In this document: positions 20,833 through 29,048 of the stretch, piece after piece
Layout: every line of letters starts with the position of its first letter
Numbering within the stretch: the stretch's first letter is position 1
Source of the DNA: Oceanococcus atlanticus
GTDB taxonomy: Bacteria; Pseudomonadota; Gammaproteobacteria; Nevskiales; Oceanococcaceae
NCBI RefSeq assembly: GCF_002088235.1
Contig: NZ_AQQV01000001.1
Coordinates: forward strand, 186,001-250,000
Direction: 5' to 3'
Length of the DNA: 64,000 nt
Notes under the pieces: model-generated
Told to the model about the DNA's origin: nothing
Database searches by the model: none
Seen by the model: the letters and a program-made list of their open reading frames with translations, nothing else
Program-made: the position numbers and the translations under genes

Positions 20833-21788
20833 CCGACAGCTTTGGCCGCGGCCATCGCAAACTGCGCATTTCGATCACCGATCGATGCAATTTTCGCTGC
20901 CCGTACTGCATGCCAGAAAAGCCGCGCTGGATGCCGGCCAAGGCCTTGATGTCAGGCGACGACATTGTCGCAATGGCCAGGGTGTTCGTCACCGAACTGG
21001 GAATCACCAATCTGCGCATCACCGGTGGAGAGCCACTGTTGCGACGCGATGTCGTGGACATCATCGCGGGCTTGAACACGCTGCGTGGCGAAGGCCTGAA
21101 GCGGCTTTCCATGACCAGTAATGCGGCCCAGCTGGCACGTCACGCGTCGGCCCTGAGTCAGGCCGGGTTGCAGGACATCAACATCTCTCTGGATTCACTC
21201 AACCCCGACCAGTTTCAGCGCTTGAGCCGAGGGCGCTATGGCCCTGCGGATGTCATCGCAGGCATTGAGGCTGCGCGCAGCGCCGGTTTGGGCGTCAAGC
21301 TCAACGGGGTGATCATTCGCGGCTACAACGATGACCAGATCCTGCCGCTGCTCAATTTTGCCGAGACCCACGCTGTTGAGCTTCGCTTTATCGAGTTCAT
21401 GCCCCTGGATGACGAGGCCCTGTGGAGTCGCGATCGTGTGGTCAGCGCTGCAGACATCTTGAACACCGTAGGCCAGTTCCACGCAGTTGAACACCTGCCC
21501 GAAGATGGCGCACCAGCACGACGCTATCGCCTGGCCAGCGGCCAACAGTTCGGCATTATTGCCACCGTGACACAACCTTTCTGCGCGCGCTGTGATCGCC
21601 TGCGCATTACCGCAGACGGTCGCTTGTACACCTGCCTTTTCGGACGTGAAGGCACCCTGCTGCGCGGTCTTGAAGGCCCGGCATTGAATCGCGCCATCCA
21701 TGCCGCTGTCGGGCGCAAACCAGCCGGCTACATCGCTGAGCCGGGATACGCCGAGCGCGACGTACGCATGTACCACCTGGGCGGCTAA
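20826..21788 (+). CDS. moaA: GTP 3',8-cyclase MoaA
   Basis: MoaA is the radical SAM enzyme that starts molybdenum cofactor synthesis by converting GTP to 3',8-cyclo-GTP. Cys21, Cys25 and Cys28 (CNFRCPYC) bind the SAM cluster, and Cys253, Cys256 and Cys270 bind the second 4Fe-4S cluster. The SAM-contacting block TGGEPLLR is at about 61-68. The protein ends in Gly-Gly, the motif required for activity in this family. It starts with GTG at 20826, overlapping the mobA stop. The gene's usual partner moaC is 19 kb downstream, separated by two inserted cassettes. Confidence 0.96.
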   Translation: MLTDSFGRGHRKLRISITDRCNFRCPYCMPEKPRWMPAKALMSGDDIVAMARVFVTELGITNLRITGGEPLLRRDVVDIIAGLNTLRGEGLKRLSMTSNAAQLARHASALSQAGLQDINISLDSLNPDQFQRLSRGRYGPADVIAGIEAARSAGLGVKLNGVIIRGYNDDQILPLLNFAETHAVELRFIEFMPLDDEALWSRDRVVSAADILNTVGQFHAVEHLPEDGAPARRYRLASGQQFGIIATVTQPFCARCDRLRITADGRLYTCLFGREGTLLRGLEGPALNRAIHAAVGRKPAGYIAEPGYAERDVRMYHLGG

Positions 21789-21810
21789 GCACCGGCCGCT
21801 ATCCGCCAAT

Positions 21811-21855
21811 ATTCTCAAATTCACTATTGAGAATTACTCTCATTTGCATTACATT
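21811..21855 (+). promoter_or_regulatory. Fur box overlapping a sigma-70 promoter
   Basis: ATTGAGAATTACTCTCATT at 21826-21844 matches the AATGAGAATnATTCTCATT form of the Fur box at nearly every position. A second dyad (ATTCTCAA at 21811-21818 with TTGAGAAT at 21827-21834) overlaps it on the left. TTGAGA (21827-21832) and TACATT (21850-21855), 17 bases apart, make a plausible -35/-10 pair, so Fur-Fe(II) would block the polymerase. It should control the iron cassette downstream. Confidence 0.8.
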
Positions 21856-21892
21856 TATCAATATTGTTTGCTGATGGCTGGCGAAAACCACC

Positions 21893-22318
21893 ATGACATC
21901 CCCGCTTGTCCATGCTGTTCCGCGGCTTTTCGTTGCAGCCCTGCTTTGCGCATGGATAACCCTGCTCAACGCGCCGACGAACGCGCCCCTGGACAGCACC
22001 TTCGCTGAATCGACTCAGGTATCCGGCTTGGCGCAAGTCATCTCGCAGGCCCAAAGCCCATTACGCACGGTCTACGGACCAAAAATCCGCCGCCGCGCGT
22101 TCACGCTAACGGCTCAAACAGCGGACGACACCGACAGTGCAGCGGCCTACCTGCTGCATGCCGAACGGCGCAGCAACTGCGCATCACACGCAGCACAGCG
22201 TATCCACATGGCATCACGCCAACATGGCGTAACTCCATTGGGCGCCATACGTCGCGGCTACCGATCCTGCCGCGACCCCAGCCGCGCGCCACCGCAACTC
22301 GTCGCGATCAGCGTCTAA
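21893..22318 (+). CDS. small exported protein of unknown function, iron cassette
   Basis: A 141-residue reading frame directly after the Fur-controlled promoter. The N-terminus has a hydrophobic stretch (about 10-26) like a signal peptide. The rest is Ala-, Arg- and Ser-rich with three cysteines and no recognisable domain. The ribosome site is poor. Similar small, variable proteins often precede TonB receptors, but I do not recognise this one, and a non-coding leader cannot be excluded. Confidence 0.45.
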   Translation: MTSPLVHAVPRLFVAALLCAWITLLNAPTNAPLDSTFAESTQVSGLAQVISQAQSPLRTVYGPKIRRRAFTLTAQTADDTDSAAAYLLHAERRSNCASHAAQRIHMASRQHGVTPLGAIRRGYRSCRDPSRAPPQLVAISV

Positions 22319-22323
22319 ACACC

Positions 22324-22339
22324 GGGGCATACCTGCCCC
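22324..22339 (+). terminator. short GC hairpin downstream of the small exported gene
   Basis: GGGGCA and TGCCCC form a 6-bp stem with a four-base loop just after the stop codon. There is no T-run, so it could attenuate rather than end transcription into the receptor gene, or stabilise the 3' end of the upstream message. Confidence 0.3.
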
Positions 22340-22458
22340 ACCTCCAAACGCACATCCGCTTCACCTGCCGCTGGCGGCACACCGCTGCGGATACGCACCA
22401 ACTCCTCTGACTCTGCCTGCACGGGACATGTGCGGGGTCTCTCTGCCACGGAAGCAAC

Positions 22459-24846
22459 ATGAAAACTCCAACAAAACCATCATGGATGATGTCTGTCAGC
22501 GCATGCGCTATGGCACTCACAAGCCCGGCCGCTTTGGCCCAAACTCCGGACGAGGCTACGGCTCAAGCGATCGATGTGGCCGCCGTCCAGTTCGACGAAA
22601 TCGTCGTCACTGCCTCAGGCTTCGAACAGAAAATCGTCGACGCACCGGCCAGCATCTCGGTCATCACGCGCGAAGATCTGATCAAACGCCCATACATGAC
22701 CCTGATTGATGCCGTGCGTGATCTGGAAGGTGTGGATGTGGGCGAAACCGCAGACAAAACCGGCCAGAAGACCATCAGCATCCGCGGTATGGGCTCGGAT
22801 TACACCCTGATCCTGATCAACGGACGACGCCAGAACAACCATGGCGACATCTACCCGAACAACTTTGGCGGCAATCAGTTCAACCACATACCCCCGCTGG
22901 ACATGGTCGAGCGCATTGAGGTGATCCGCGGCCCCGCCTCCACCCTTTATGGCGCCGACGCACTGGGCGGCGTGATCAACATCATCACCCGTAAAGTGAC
23001 CGAGCGCTGGACCGGCTCGGCAACGCTGTCCCACAATTTCCAGGAAAATGATGATTTCGGCACCGACAGCACCTTTGATTTCGCCGCCACCGGCCCGCTG
23101 ATCAAGGACAAGCTGGGCCTGGGCGTGCGCGGATCGTGGTACCAGCGCGATGCCTCCACACCGGAATACGAAGCCATTTATGACCCTGCCGGTGAGCGCC
23201 ATGAGCGCGCGCTGGGCTTTGGCCGTGGCGGCAAGACGGTGGACAACACCAATCAATCGCTGGGCCTGAGCCTAAGCTGGGTGCCGGCCGCCAATCAGAG
23301 CGTGATCTTCGACATCGACCGCTCGGAGCAGGACTACGACAACGAGCCCTACACCAACAATCTGGGCAGCGTGTCCTATCCGCTGGGGACTGTCGACAGC
23401 ATTGATACCGTGTGGCAGGAGCGCGGCGGCGTGGTGGCGCCACGCGTCGGCTACGGCGCCGAACAAACCTTCACCCGCGATCAATGGTCGCTAACACATC
23501 AAGGTGACTGGGACTTCGGCCGCAGCCTGCTGTCGCTGGCCTACATTGAAACCAACAACGATGGCCGCACCCTGCCCTTCTCGGTGACAGAGCGTGAACG
23601 CCTGACCGAGATGTACCGTGCCACCGGCGAATTCGCAGGCCTGGATGAGGATGCACGGCGCGCCCTGGCCGAAGCCGAATTCCTGCCCCGCCCCAAGCGC
23701 ACGATGCAAAGCAACCAGTACACCCTGGACGGCAAGATCGACATGCCGTTTGAGGGCTTTGTCGGCAGCCACCACGTCATCACCGGTTTTCAGGTCATCG
23801 ATGGTGAACTCGAAGACGGCGTCTTCGGCATGGAATCCGGTGGTTACGGCAATGGCACGGTGCAGGAACACCGCATGTGGTCAGTTTTCGCCGAGGACAA
23901 CTGGAGCCCGATCGACGCCCTGACCCTGACCCTGGGCCTGCGTCACGACGATCACAATCTGTTCGGTGGCCATCTCAGCCCGCGTGCCTATGCGGTTTAC
24001 GATTTAAGTTCCAGCCTGGTGCTTAAAGGTGGCGTCAGCACGGGCTACAAAACGCCCAAGACCACCGATCTGTATGACGGCATCACCGGCTTTGGCGGCC
24101 AGGGCACCTCGCCATGGGCGGGCAACCCGGATCTGGAACCGGAAACCAGCGTAAACAGTGAAATCGCCCTGTACTGGAATTCCGCTGACGGCAACCACAA
24201 CGCCAACATCACGCTTTTCCAGAATGATTTCGAGGACAAGATTGAGCGCGCAGAAGTCAGCCAAAGTTGCACCGAAACGGGTGGCGCACGCCCCTGTGTG
24301 AATCTGGGCGATTACTACTCGGTGATCGGGGTGGGCAGCGTCAATCAGTACATCAACGTCGACAAGGCACAAATCCAGGGCCTGGAGCTGGCGGGCAAGC
24401 TTCGCCTGGCCGCACCATTGTCGCTGCGAGCCAACTACACCTACACCGACAGCGAGCGCAAAAGCGGTGACGACGCCGGCCTCCCGCTGACCCAGGCGGC
24501 CAAGCACATGTACAACGCCACCCTGGACTGGACGGTGAGCGGCCAGCTGAGCCTGCAACTGATCGGCGAAGTGCGCTCCAAGCGTTACCGTGGTAGCGAA
24601 GATGCAAACGGCAATCCGCAGTACTACAAGAGCTACGAGATTCTGCACCTGGCCGGCCAGTACCGCTTCAATCCCAATCTGTTCGTCGCCGCGCGCATCA
24701 ACAATCTGCTTGACGAAGATCTGACCTCGTTCAGAACCACCTTCGACGATCTGGGTGATGGCAGCTTTGAGCCGGTCTACCTGGACGACTACAACAACAA
24801 GGACAAAGCGCGCAATCTGTGGCTGAGCGTGAATGTCAGCTTCTAA
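22459..24846 (+). CDS. TonB-dependent siderophore receptor, FepA/CirA type
   Basis: A 795-residue outer-membrane receptor that should import an iron chelate using TonB energy. A signal peptide ends near AALAQ, a TonB-box-like DEIVVTA follows at about 51-57, then a plug domain with ISIRGMGSDY, NGRRQ and RIEVIRGPASTLYGADALGGVINI, and a 22-strand barrel ending in the usual C-terminal Phe. The plug wording is closest to catecholate receptors such as FepA, IrgA and CirA. The Fur box upstream and reductase genes downstream support iron as cargo; the exact siderophore is not shown. It overlaps the next gene by 14 bases. Confidence 0.9.
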   Translation: MKTPTKPSWMMSVSACAMALTSPAALAQTPDEATAQAIDVAAVQFDEIVVTASGFEQKIVDAPASISVITREDLIKRPYMTLIDAVRDLEGVDVGETADKTGQKTISIRGMGSDYTLILINGRRQNNHGDIYPNNFGGNQFNHIPPLDMVERIEVIRGPASTLYGADALGGVINIITRKVTERWTGSATLSHNFQENDDFGTDSTFDFAATGPLIKDKLGLGVRGSWYQRDASTPEYEAIYDPAGERHERALGFGRGGKTVDNTNQSLGLSLSWVPAANQSVIFDIDRSEQDYDNEPYTNNLGSVSYPLGTVDSIDTVWQERGGVVAPRVGYGAEQTFTRDQWSLTHQGDWDFGRSLLSLAYIETNNDGRTLPFSVTERERLTEMYRATGEFAGLDEDARRALAEAEFLPRPKRTMQSNQYTLDGKIDMPFEGFVGSHHVITGFQVIDGELEDGVFGMESGGYGNGTVQEHRMWSVFAEDNWSPIDALTLTLGLRHDDHNLFGGHLSPRAYAVYDLSSSLVLKGGVSTGYKTPKTTDLYDGITGFGGQGTSPWAGNPDLEPETSVNSEIALYWNSADGNHNANITLFQNDFEDKIERAEVSQSCTETGGARPCVNLGDYYSVIGVGSVNQYINVDKAQIQGLELAGKLRLAAPLSLRANYTYTDSERKSGDDAGLPLTQAAKHMYNATLDWTVSGQLSLQLIGEVRSKRYRGSEDANGNPQYYKSYEILHLAGQYRFNPNLFVAARINNLLDEDLTSFRTTFDDLGDGSFEPVYLDDYNNKDKARNLWLSVNVSF

Positions 24847-25507
24847 ACGGCTTAACGCCACATCATCCGCCCGTCGCGACACCATGAACGGTGCTCGCGG
24901 CGGGCTTTCGCGTGGACACTTGATGGCGCTGATGCGCCAGTGGCACTGGATCAGTTCGGCCCTGTGCCTGATCGGCATGTTGTTGTTCAGCCTTACCGGC
25001 ATCACCCTGAATCACGCCTCGCAGATCCCGGCCACACCTGTGGTCACCACGCTGACCGGGACGTTGCCTCAACGTGAGCTGGACAACCTGCGCAGTGCCG
25101 CCGACCACGCTGCGGCATTACCGCTCAGGGTGCGCGACTGGCTGCGCCGGGAATGGTCGCTGTCACTCGGACCCTATGAAGCGGAATGGCTGGATGATGA
25201 GGTCTATCTGAGCCTGCCACGCCCTGGCGGCGATGCCTGGCTCAGCATTGCCCTGGATGATGGTTTCATCGAATACGAGCGTACCGATCGCGGTTGGGTG
25301 TCGTACTTCAATGACTTGCACAAAGGGCGCCATGCCGGTCCGGTGTGGAGCTGGTTTATCGACATTTTTGCCGTGGCCTGCCTGATTTTCTGCATCACCG
25401 GACTGGTTCTGCTGCACATGCATGCTGCCCAACGCCGTTCCACCTGGCCCTTGGTCGGACTCGGCCTTGTTGTGCCGGCGGTACTGGCACTGCTTTTTAT
25501 TCACTGA
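24833..25507 (+). CDS. PepSY-associated membrane protein of the iron cassette
   Basis: A 224-residue inner-membrane protein of the PepSY_TM-like type. A helix at about 38-58 (after RQWHW) leads into a periplasmic domain, then two helices follow near the C-terminus (about 172-195 and 202-222). Histidines near the membrane (RQWHW, NDLHKGRH, LHMHAAQRR) could bind heme or metal, as proposed for PepSY ferric reductases. The start overlaps the receptor by 14 bases. Together with the flavoreductase four genes on, it may move electrons across the membrane to reduce ferric siderophores; that is inference. Confidence 0.8.
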   Translation: MSASKRLNATSSARRDTMNGARGGLSRGHLMALMRQWHWISSALCLIGMLLFSLTGITLNHASQIPATPVVTTLTGTLPQRELDNLRSAADHAAALPLRVRDWLRREWSLSLGPYEAEWLDDEVYLSLPRPGGDAWLSIALDDGFIEYERTDRGWVSYFNDLHKGRHAGPVWSWFIDIFAVACLIFCITGLVLLHMHAAQRRSTWPLVGLGLVVPAVLALLFIH

Positions 25508-25528
25508 GTTGAAACACGGAGGTTCATC

Positions 25529-26056
25529 ATGCGTTTTGCCCCCTGGGGACTCCTGCTGTGCCTGAGCTGGGCCTTGCCCGCTCAGGCGACAACGCTCGAT
25601 CTGAGCATTGAAATCCCGCGTCTGGACGTCGCGCAATATCACCGCCCGTACGTGGCCGCCTGGATCGAGAACGACAGCCGCAAGGTCGCAGCCAATCTGC
25701 TGGTCTGGTACCAGCAAGACCGTCCTGGCGAGGCCGACGGCGCGGAAAAAGGCAGCAAATGGCTGCCTGACCTGCGCCAGTGGTGGCGCCGCAGTGGGCG
25801 TGCCTTGGCCATGCCGGTTGATGGTGTCAGCGCCGCAACCCGCCCGGTCGGCGCACATAGCGTGAGCTTTCAACTCGGCCAAGCCGATCTGGCGCTCGAA
25901 CCTGGAGCGTACAAGTTGCGCGTTGAAGCGGCACGCGAGGAAGGCGGACGTGAGCTGATCGATATCCCGTTCAGCTGGCCGATCAACGCCCCCCAAACCA
26001 TCAATGCACAAGGCCACAGTGAACTGGGCGCCATCAGCCTGACGTTCGCCCCGTGA
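25529..26056 (+). CDS. DUF2271 family exported protein
   Basis: A 175-residue protein with a cleavable signal peptide (cleavage near PAQA) and the DUF2271 pattern: YHRPYVAAWIE near the start, W...L..WWRR in the middle, VSAATRPVGAH, then LEPGAYKLRVEAAREEGGREL. It is predicted to be periplasmic and of unknown biochemical function. The family is regularly found with PepSY and DUF4198 proteins in iron-uptake loci. A strong GGAGG precedes the ATG. Its stop lies just before the DUF4198 start. Confidence 0.85.
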   Translation: MRFAPWGLLLCLSWALPAQATTLDLSIEIPRLDVAQYHRPYVAAWIENDSRKVAANLLVWYQQDRPGEADGAEKGSKWLPDLRQWWRRSGRALAMPVDGVSAATRPVGAHSVSFQLGQADLALEPGAYKLRVEAAREEGGRELIDIPFSWPINAPQTINAQGHSELGAISLTFAP

Positions 26057-26079
26057 TGTCCAACTCCAAGGAACCCCTC

Positions 26080-26901
26080 ATGAAACTCATTTCTGCCGCC
26101 GTAATCAGCGCTGCGCTGCTGACCCCGCTGAATGCCTTGGCCCACGACACCTGGCTGCTGCCGTCCAAGACGGTGCTCGCCAGCGGCCAGTGGGTCACCG
26201 TGGATGCCGCCGCATCCACCCTGCCGTTCATCAAGGATCACGCGCCGCTGCGTCTCAACGACGATAACCTGCGCATCACCGCCCCCGACGGCAGCGTAGT
26301 CGAGGCGCAAAACCTCGCCATCGGCAAATTGCGCAGCACCTTTGACCTGCAACTCACCCAGGAAGGCACTTACAAAATCGCCGTGCTTTTCGACGCCATC
26401 ATGGCCAGCTGGGAAGATGGCGATCAGCGCCATCGCTGGCCACCGCGCGGCGGCAGCTTCAGCGCCGAGGGCTTTGCCAAGGCGGTGCCCAAAAAGGCCA
26501 AGAATCTGCGAGTGACGCAGATGATCCGGCGCATGGAGACTTATGTCACCGCAGGCCAGCCCGACTCAGGCGCACTCAAGCCCCAAGGCAAGGGGCTCGA
26601 ACTGGTGCCGGTCACGCCATTCAATGACCTGTACAGCGACGAATCAGCCACCTTCCAGTTGCTGCTCGATGGCAAGCCGGCCGCCAATCAGGCTGTTGAG
26701 GTGATCGCCGACGGAGTGCGTTACAGAACGGCCGTGAACGAAATCGCGCTCACCACCGATAAAGATGGCCGCTTCAGCATCACCTGGCCCGGCCCCGGCA
26801 TGTACTGGCTGAAAACCAGCCTGCGCGATGACAAAGCCACAAAACCGGCGACTGAACGCAGCCTCAGCTTCACCGGCATTCTGGAAGTGCTGTCGCCGTA
26901 G
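26080..26901 (+). CDS. DUF4198 family periplasmic protein
   Basis: The ATG at 26080 was chosen because AAGGA lies seven bases upstream and a clean signal peptide follows (cleavage near ALAHD); an in-frame GTG at 26053 overlaps the previous stop but would spoil the signal. The mature protein of about 250 residues begins HDTWLLPS, the hallmark of DUF4198, a family related to the NikM-like periplasmic domain of metal transporters. His at the new N-terminus could bind metal. The C-terminal part looks like an Ig-like domain (about 185-270). Probably a periplasmic accessory for iron uptake. Confidence 0.85.
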   Translation: MKLISAAVISAALLTPLNALAHDTWLLPSKTVLASGQWVTVDAAASTLPFIKDHAPLRLNDDNLRITAPDGSVVEAQNLAIGKLRSTFDLQLTQEGTYKIAVLFDAIMASWEDGDQRHRWPPRGGSFSAEGFAKAVPKKAKNLRVTQMIRRMETYVTAGQPDSGALKPQGKGLELVPVTPFNDLYSDESATFQLLLDGKPAANQAVEVIADGVRYRTAVNEIALTTDKDGRFSITWPGPGMYWLKTSLRDDKATKPATERSLSFTGILEVLSP

Positions 26902-26915
26902 CTGACCATCCGCTG

Positions 26916-28343
26916 ATGCCTGCCCCCACCACCTACAGACTGATAACCGCCGCACTGCTGGGCGTGGCCGGCCTGTTGTGGTGGTGGCAACCAGCGCCAC
27001 TGATCTGGACTCAGCCCGATGCCCAGCGCCTGCTCGGCATCGGGTTGTTGCTGGCCGTGTATCTGTTGCTGTGCGCGTGGTGGCTGAAACCACAGCAGCG
27101 TGCCCACGCAGCGGGCGCCGCCGACATCAGTGTGGTTTATGCCAGCCAAAGCGGTACCGCTCAGAACATCGCACGACAAACCGCCGATGCGCTGCGCAGC
27201 GCGGATTGTGCGGTTCACAGCATGGCGCTGGAGCATTTCAAACCGGAGTTGAGCCACAGCTGCCCGCACTGGTTGTTCGTGGTCAGCACAACGGGTGAAG
27301 GCGACCCGCCAGATCATGCTCTGGCGTTCGCCCGCGCAAGCCTGCAAAGCCCGGCGGCACTGGCCGGCTTGCGCTACGCGGTCCTCGCGCTGGGTGATCG
27401 CAGTTATCCCCATTTCTGCGCCTTCGGTCACAAGCTGGACAACTGGCTGCGCGAAAGCCAGGCCAGTCCCCTGTTTCCCTGCATCGAGGTCGACGATGCC
27501 AATCCCGCCACACTCAAGCGCTGGCAGGAGTCACTGCGCGTAAGCTTCGCCCGCCGCGCGCTGAGCTGGCAGGAATCCGACTATGCCGACTGGATGCTGA
27601 GCGAGCGCGAGCATCTGAACCCCGGCAGCCCCGGCGGCGCCATTTTTCGCCTGTGCCTGACACCAACGGATCCCACCGCGCTGAGCTGGCAGGCTGGCGA
27701 CATTGCCGAAATTCAGGTCCCCGACGGGCGTTCTGGCCAGGCCCACAAACGCGAGTACTCGATTGCCTCAATTGCCCAGGACGGACGCCTGGAACTACTG
27801 GTGCGCCGGATGTTTCACCCCGATGGCCGCCCCGGCCTGGGCTCGCAGCACCTGACCGAACAGCTTGAACCCGGCCAGCCACTGCGCCTGCGCATCCGCA
27901 GCAACAGCAATTTTCACCCGCCACCTGACCATGCGCCCCTGATTCTGATCGGCAATGGGACCGGTCTTGCCGGTCTACGCGCACATCTGCATGCCCGCCA
28001 GCACAAACGCCTCGGGCGCAACTGGCTGTTGTTTGGCGAACGCAGTCGCCAGCACGACGGCTTGCTCGGCGATGAGCTGGAGCAGGCTCAGCGCAATGGC
28101 GCGCTGCAGCGTCTGGACCGCACCTATTCACGTGAAGGCGAGACGCTGCGTTATGTTCAGGATGCTGTGCTGGCGGCCGCCGACAGCGTGCGTACGTGGG
28201 TGGCCGAAGGCGCCTGCATCTACGTCTGTGGCAGCAGTCACGGCATGGCGCCAGGGGTCAGCGCGGCGCTGGTCGAAATCCTTGGTCAGACTGCCGTGGA
28301 CCGCCTGCGCAGTGAAGGCCGCTACCGCAGCGACGTCTACTAG
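26916..28343 (+). CDS. membrane-anchored flavodoxin/NADPH reductase (CysJ-like)
   Basis: A 475-residue diflavin reductase tied to the inner membrane. Two helices at about 8-25 and 40-58 are followed by a flavodoxin domain (ASQSGTAQNIA, about 75-205) and a ferredoxin-NADP reductase domain with the FAD motif REYSIASI, the NADPH motif GNGTGLAGLR and the C-terminal aromatic Tyr typical of CysJ. It resembles sulfite reductase alpha subunits, but membrane anchoring and position in a Fur-controlled cassette argue for ferric-siderophore reduction together with the PepSY protein. No cysJ is found beside cysI, so a role in sulfite reduction should not be wholly dismissed. Confidence 0.85.
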   Translation: MPAPTTYRLITAALLGVAGLLWWWQPAPLIWTQPDAQRLLGIGLLLAVYLLLCAWWLKPQQRAHAAGAADISVVYASQSGTAQNIARQTADALRSADCAVHSMALEHFKPELSHSCPHWLFVVSTTGEGDPPDHALAFARASLQSPAALAGLRYAVLALGDRSYPHFCAFGHKLDNWLRESQASPLFPCIEVDDANPATLKRWQESLRVSFARRALSWQESDYADWMLSEREHLNPGSPGGAIFRLCLTPTDPTALSWQAGDIAEIQVPDGRSGQAHKREYSIASIAQDGRLELLVRRMFHPDGRPGLGSQHLTEQLEPGQPLRLRIRSNSNFHPPPDHAPLILIGNGTGLAGLRAHLHARQHKRLGRNWLLFGERSRQHDGLLGDELEQAQRNGALQRLDRTYSREGETLRYVQDAVLAAADSVRTWVAEGACIYVCGSSHGMAPGVSAALVEILGQTAVDRLRSEGRYRSDVY

Positions 28344-28378
28344 CCCTGCAAATCCTCGGTCCGGTTTACAATCGGCGC

Positions 28379-28621
28379 ATGAGGATTAGCCTGATACCTT
28401 ACGGCCCGCTGGTGGGCGTGCTGGGCGAGCCACCGCTCGATCTGGAGCTGGAAGCGACCGACGCGCAAACCCTGCTGGCCGAACTGCACCAGCGTTTCCC
28501 CGCACTCGAACCCTGGACGCAGCGTATTGCCTGCGCCTGTGGTGACAGCCTGCTTGGCCCGCACAGCGCGATTCATGACGGCGACGAGATCGCTCTGATC
28601 CCGCCGGTCAGTGGAGGCTGA
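28379..28621 (+). CDS. moaD: molybdopterin synthase small subunit
   Basis: MoaD is the ubiquitin-like sulfur carrier of molybdopterin synthase. The 80-residue protein ends in PVSGG, the Gly-Gly tail that is adenylated by MoeB and thiocarboxylated. A TACAAT at 28367-28372 lies only seven bases before the ATG, which suggests a short-leader or leaderless transcript starting here, so moaDE can be expressed apart from the iron cassette. The ATG of moaE follows one base after its stop. Confidence 0.93.
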   Translation: MRISLIPYGPLVGVLGEPPLDLELEATDAQTLLAELHQRFPALEPWTQRIACACGDSLLGPHSAIHDGDEIALIPPVSGG

Positions 28622-28622
28622 C

Positions 28623-29045
28623 ATGCATCTGACCCACAACGCGATCGCCCTGGAACCCCTGCTTGCCAGCACCAGCAACGCCTGCGGCGCCTCGCTGCTG
28701 TTCACCGGCACGGTGCGCGAGCACAACGAAGGTCGTCCGGTCAACGGCATGCGCTACACCGCACACGAACCATTGGCCGAAAAAGCGCTGGCCGAAATCT
28801 GCCGGGAAGCCGAACAACAGTTCGCGGTGGCCACGTGCCACATCGTGCACCGTCTGGGCGAGCTGCGCCTGGGCGATATCAGCGTGGCCATTGTGGTGCA
28901 TTCGGCTCACCGCGCCGCCGCCTACGAGGCATCACGCTTTGCCATCGAGGCGCTCAAGGCGCGGGTTCCGATCTTCAAGCAGGAGTTTTACACCGACGGC
29001 GACGCCCGTTATCTGGATGGTCAGACCCTGGACGCCGCCCTGTAA
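28623..29045 (+). CDS. moaE: molybdopterin synthase large subunit
   Basis: MoaE is the catalytic subunit that, with MoaD thiocarboxylate, inserts the two dithiolene sulfurs into cyclic pyranopterin monophosphate. The 140-residue protein has the family blocks LLFTGTVREHNEGR, HRLGELRLGD and the VPIFKQEFY stretch with the conserved lysine. Start at 28623 is favoured by GGAGG five bases upstream; a GTG at 28611 would add four residues. It converges on the last gene of the sulfatase island with only three bases between. Confidence 0.95.
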   Translation: MHLTHNAIALEPLLASTSNACGASLLFTGTVREHNEGRPVNGMRYTAHEPLAEKALAEICREAEQQFAVATCHIVHRLGELRLGDISVAIVVHSAHRAAAYEASRFAIEALKARVPIFKQEFYTDGDARYLDGQTLDAAL

Positions 29046-29048
29046 ATC

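Noticed and set aside
26053-26079. GTG start for the DUF4198 protein overlapping the previous stop
   Set aside because: It would place nine polar residues before the signal peptide, and the AAGGA site is correctly spaced for the ATG at 26080.
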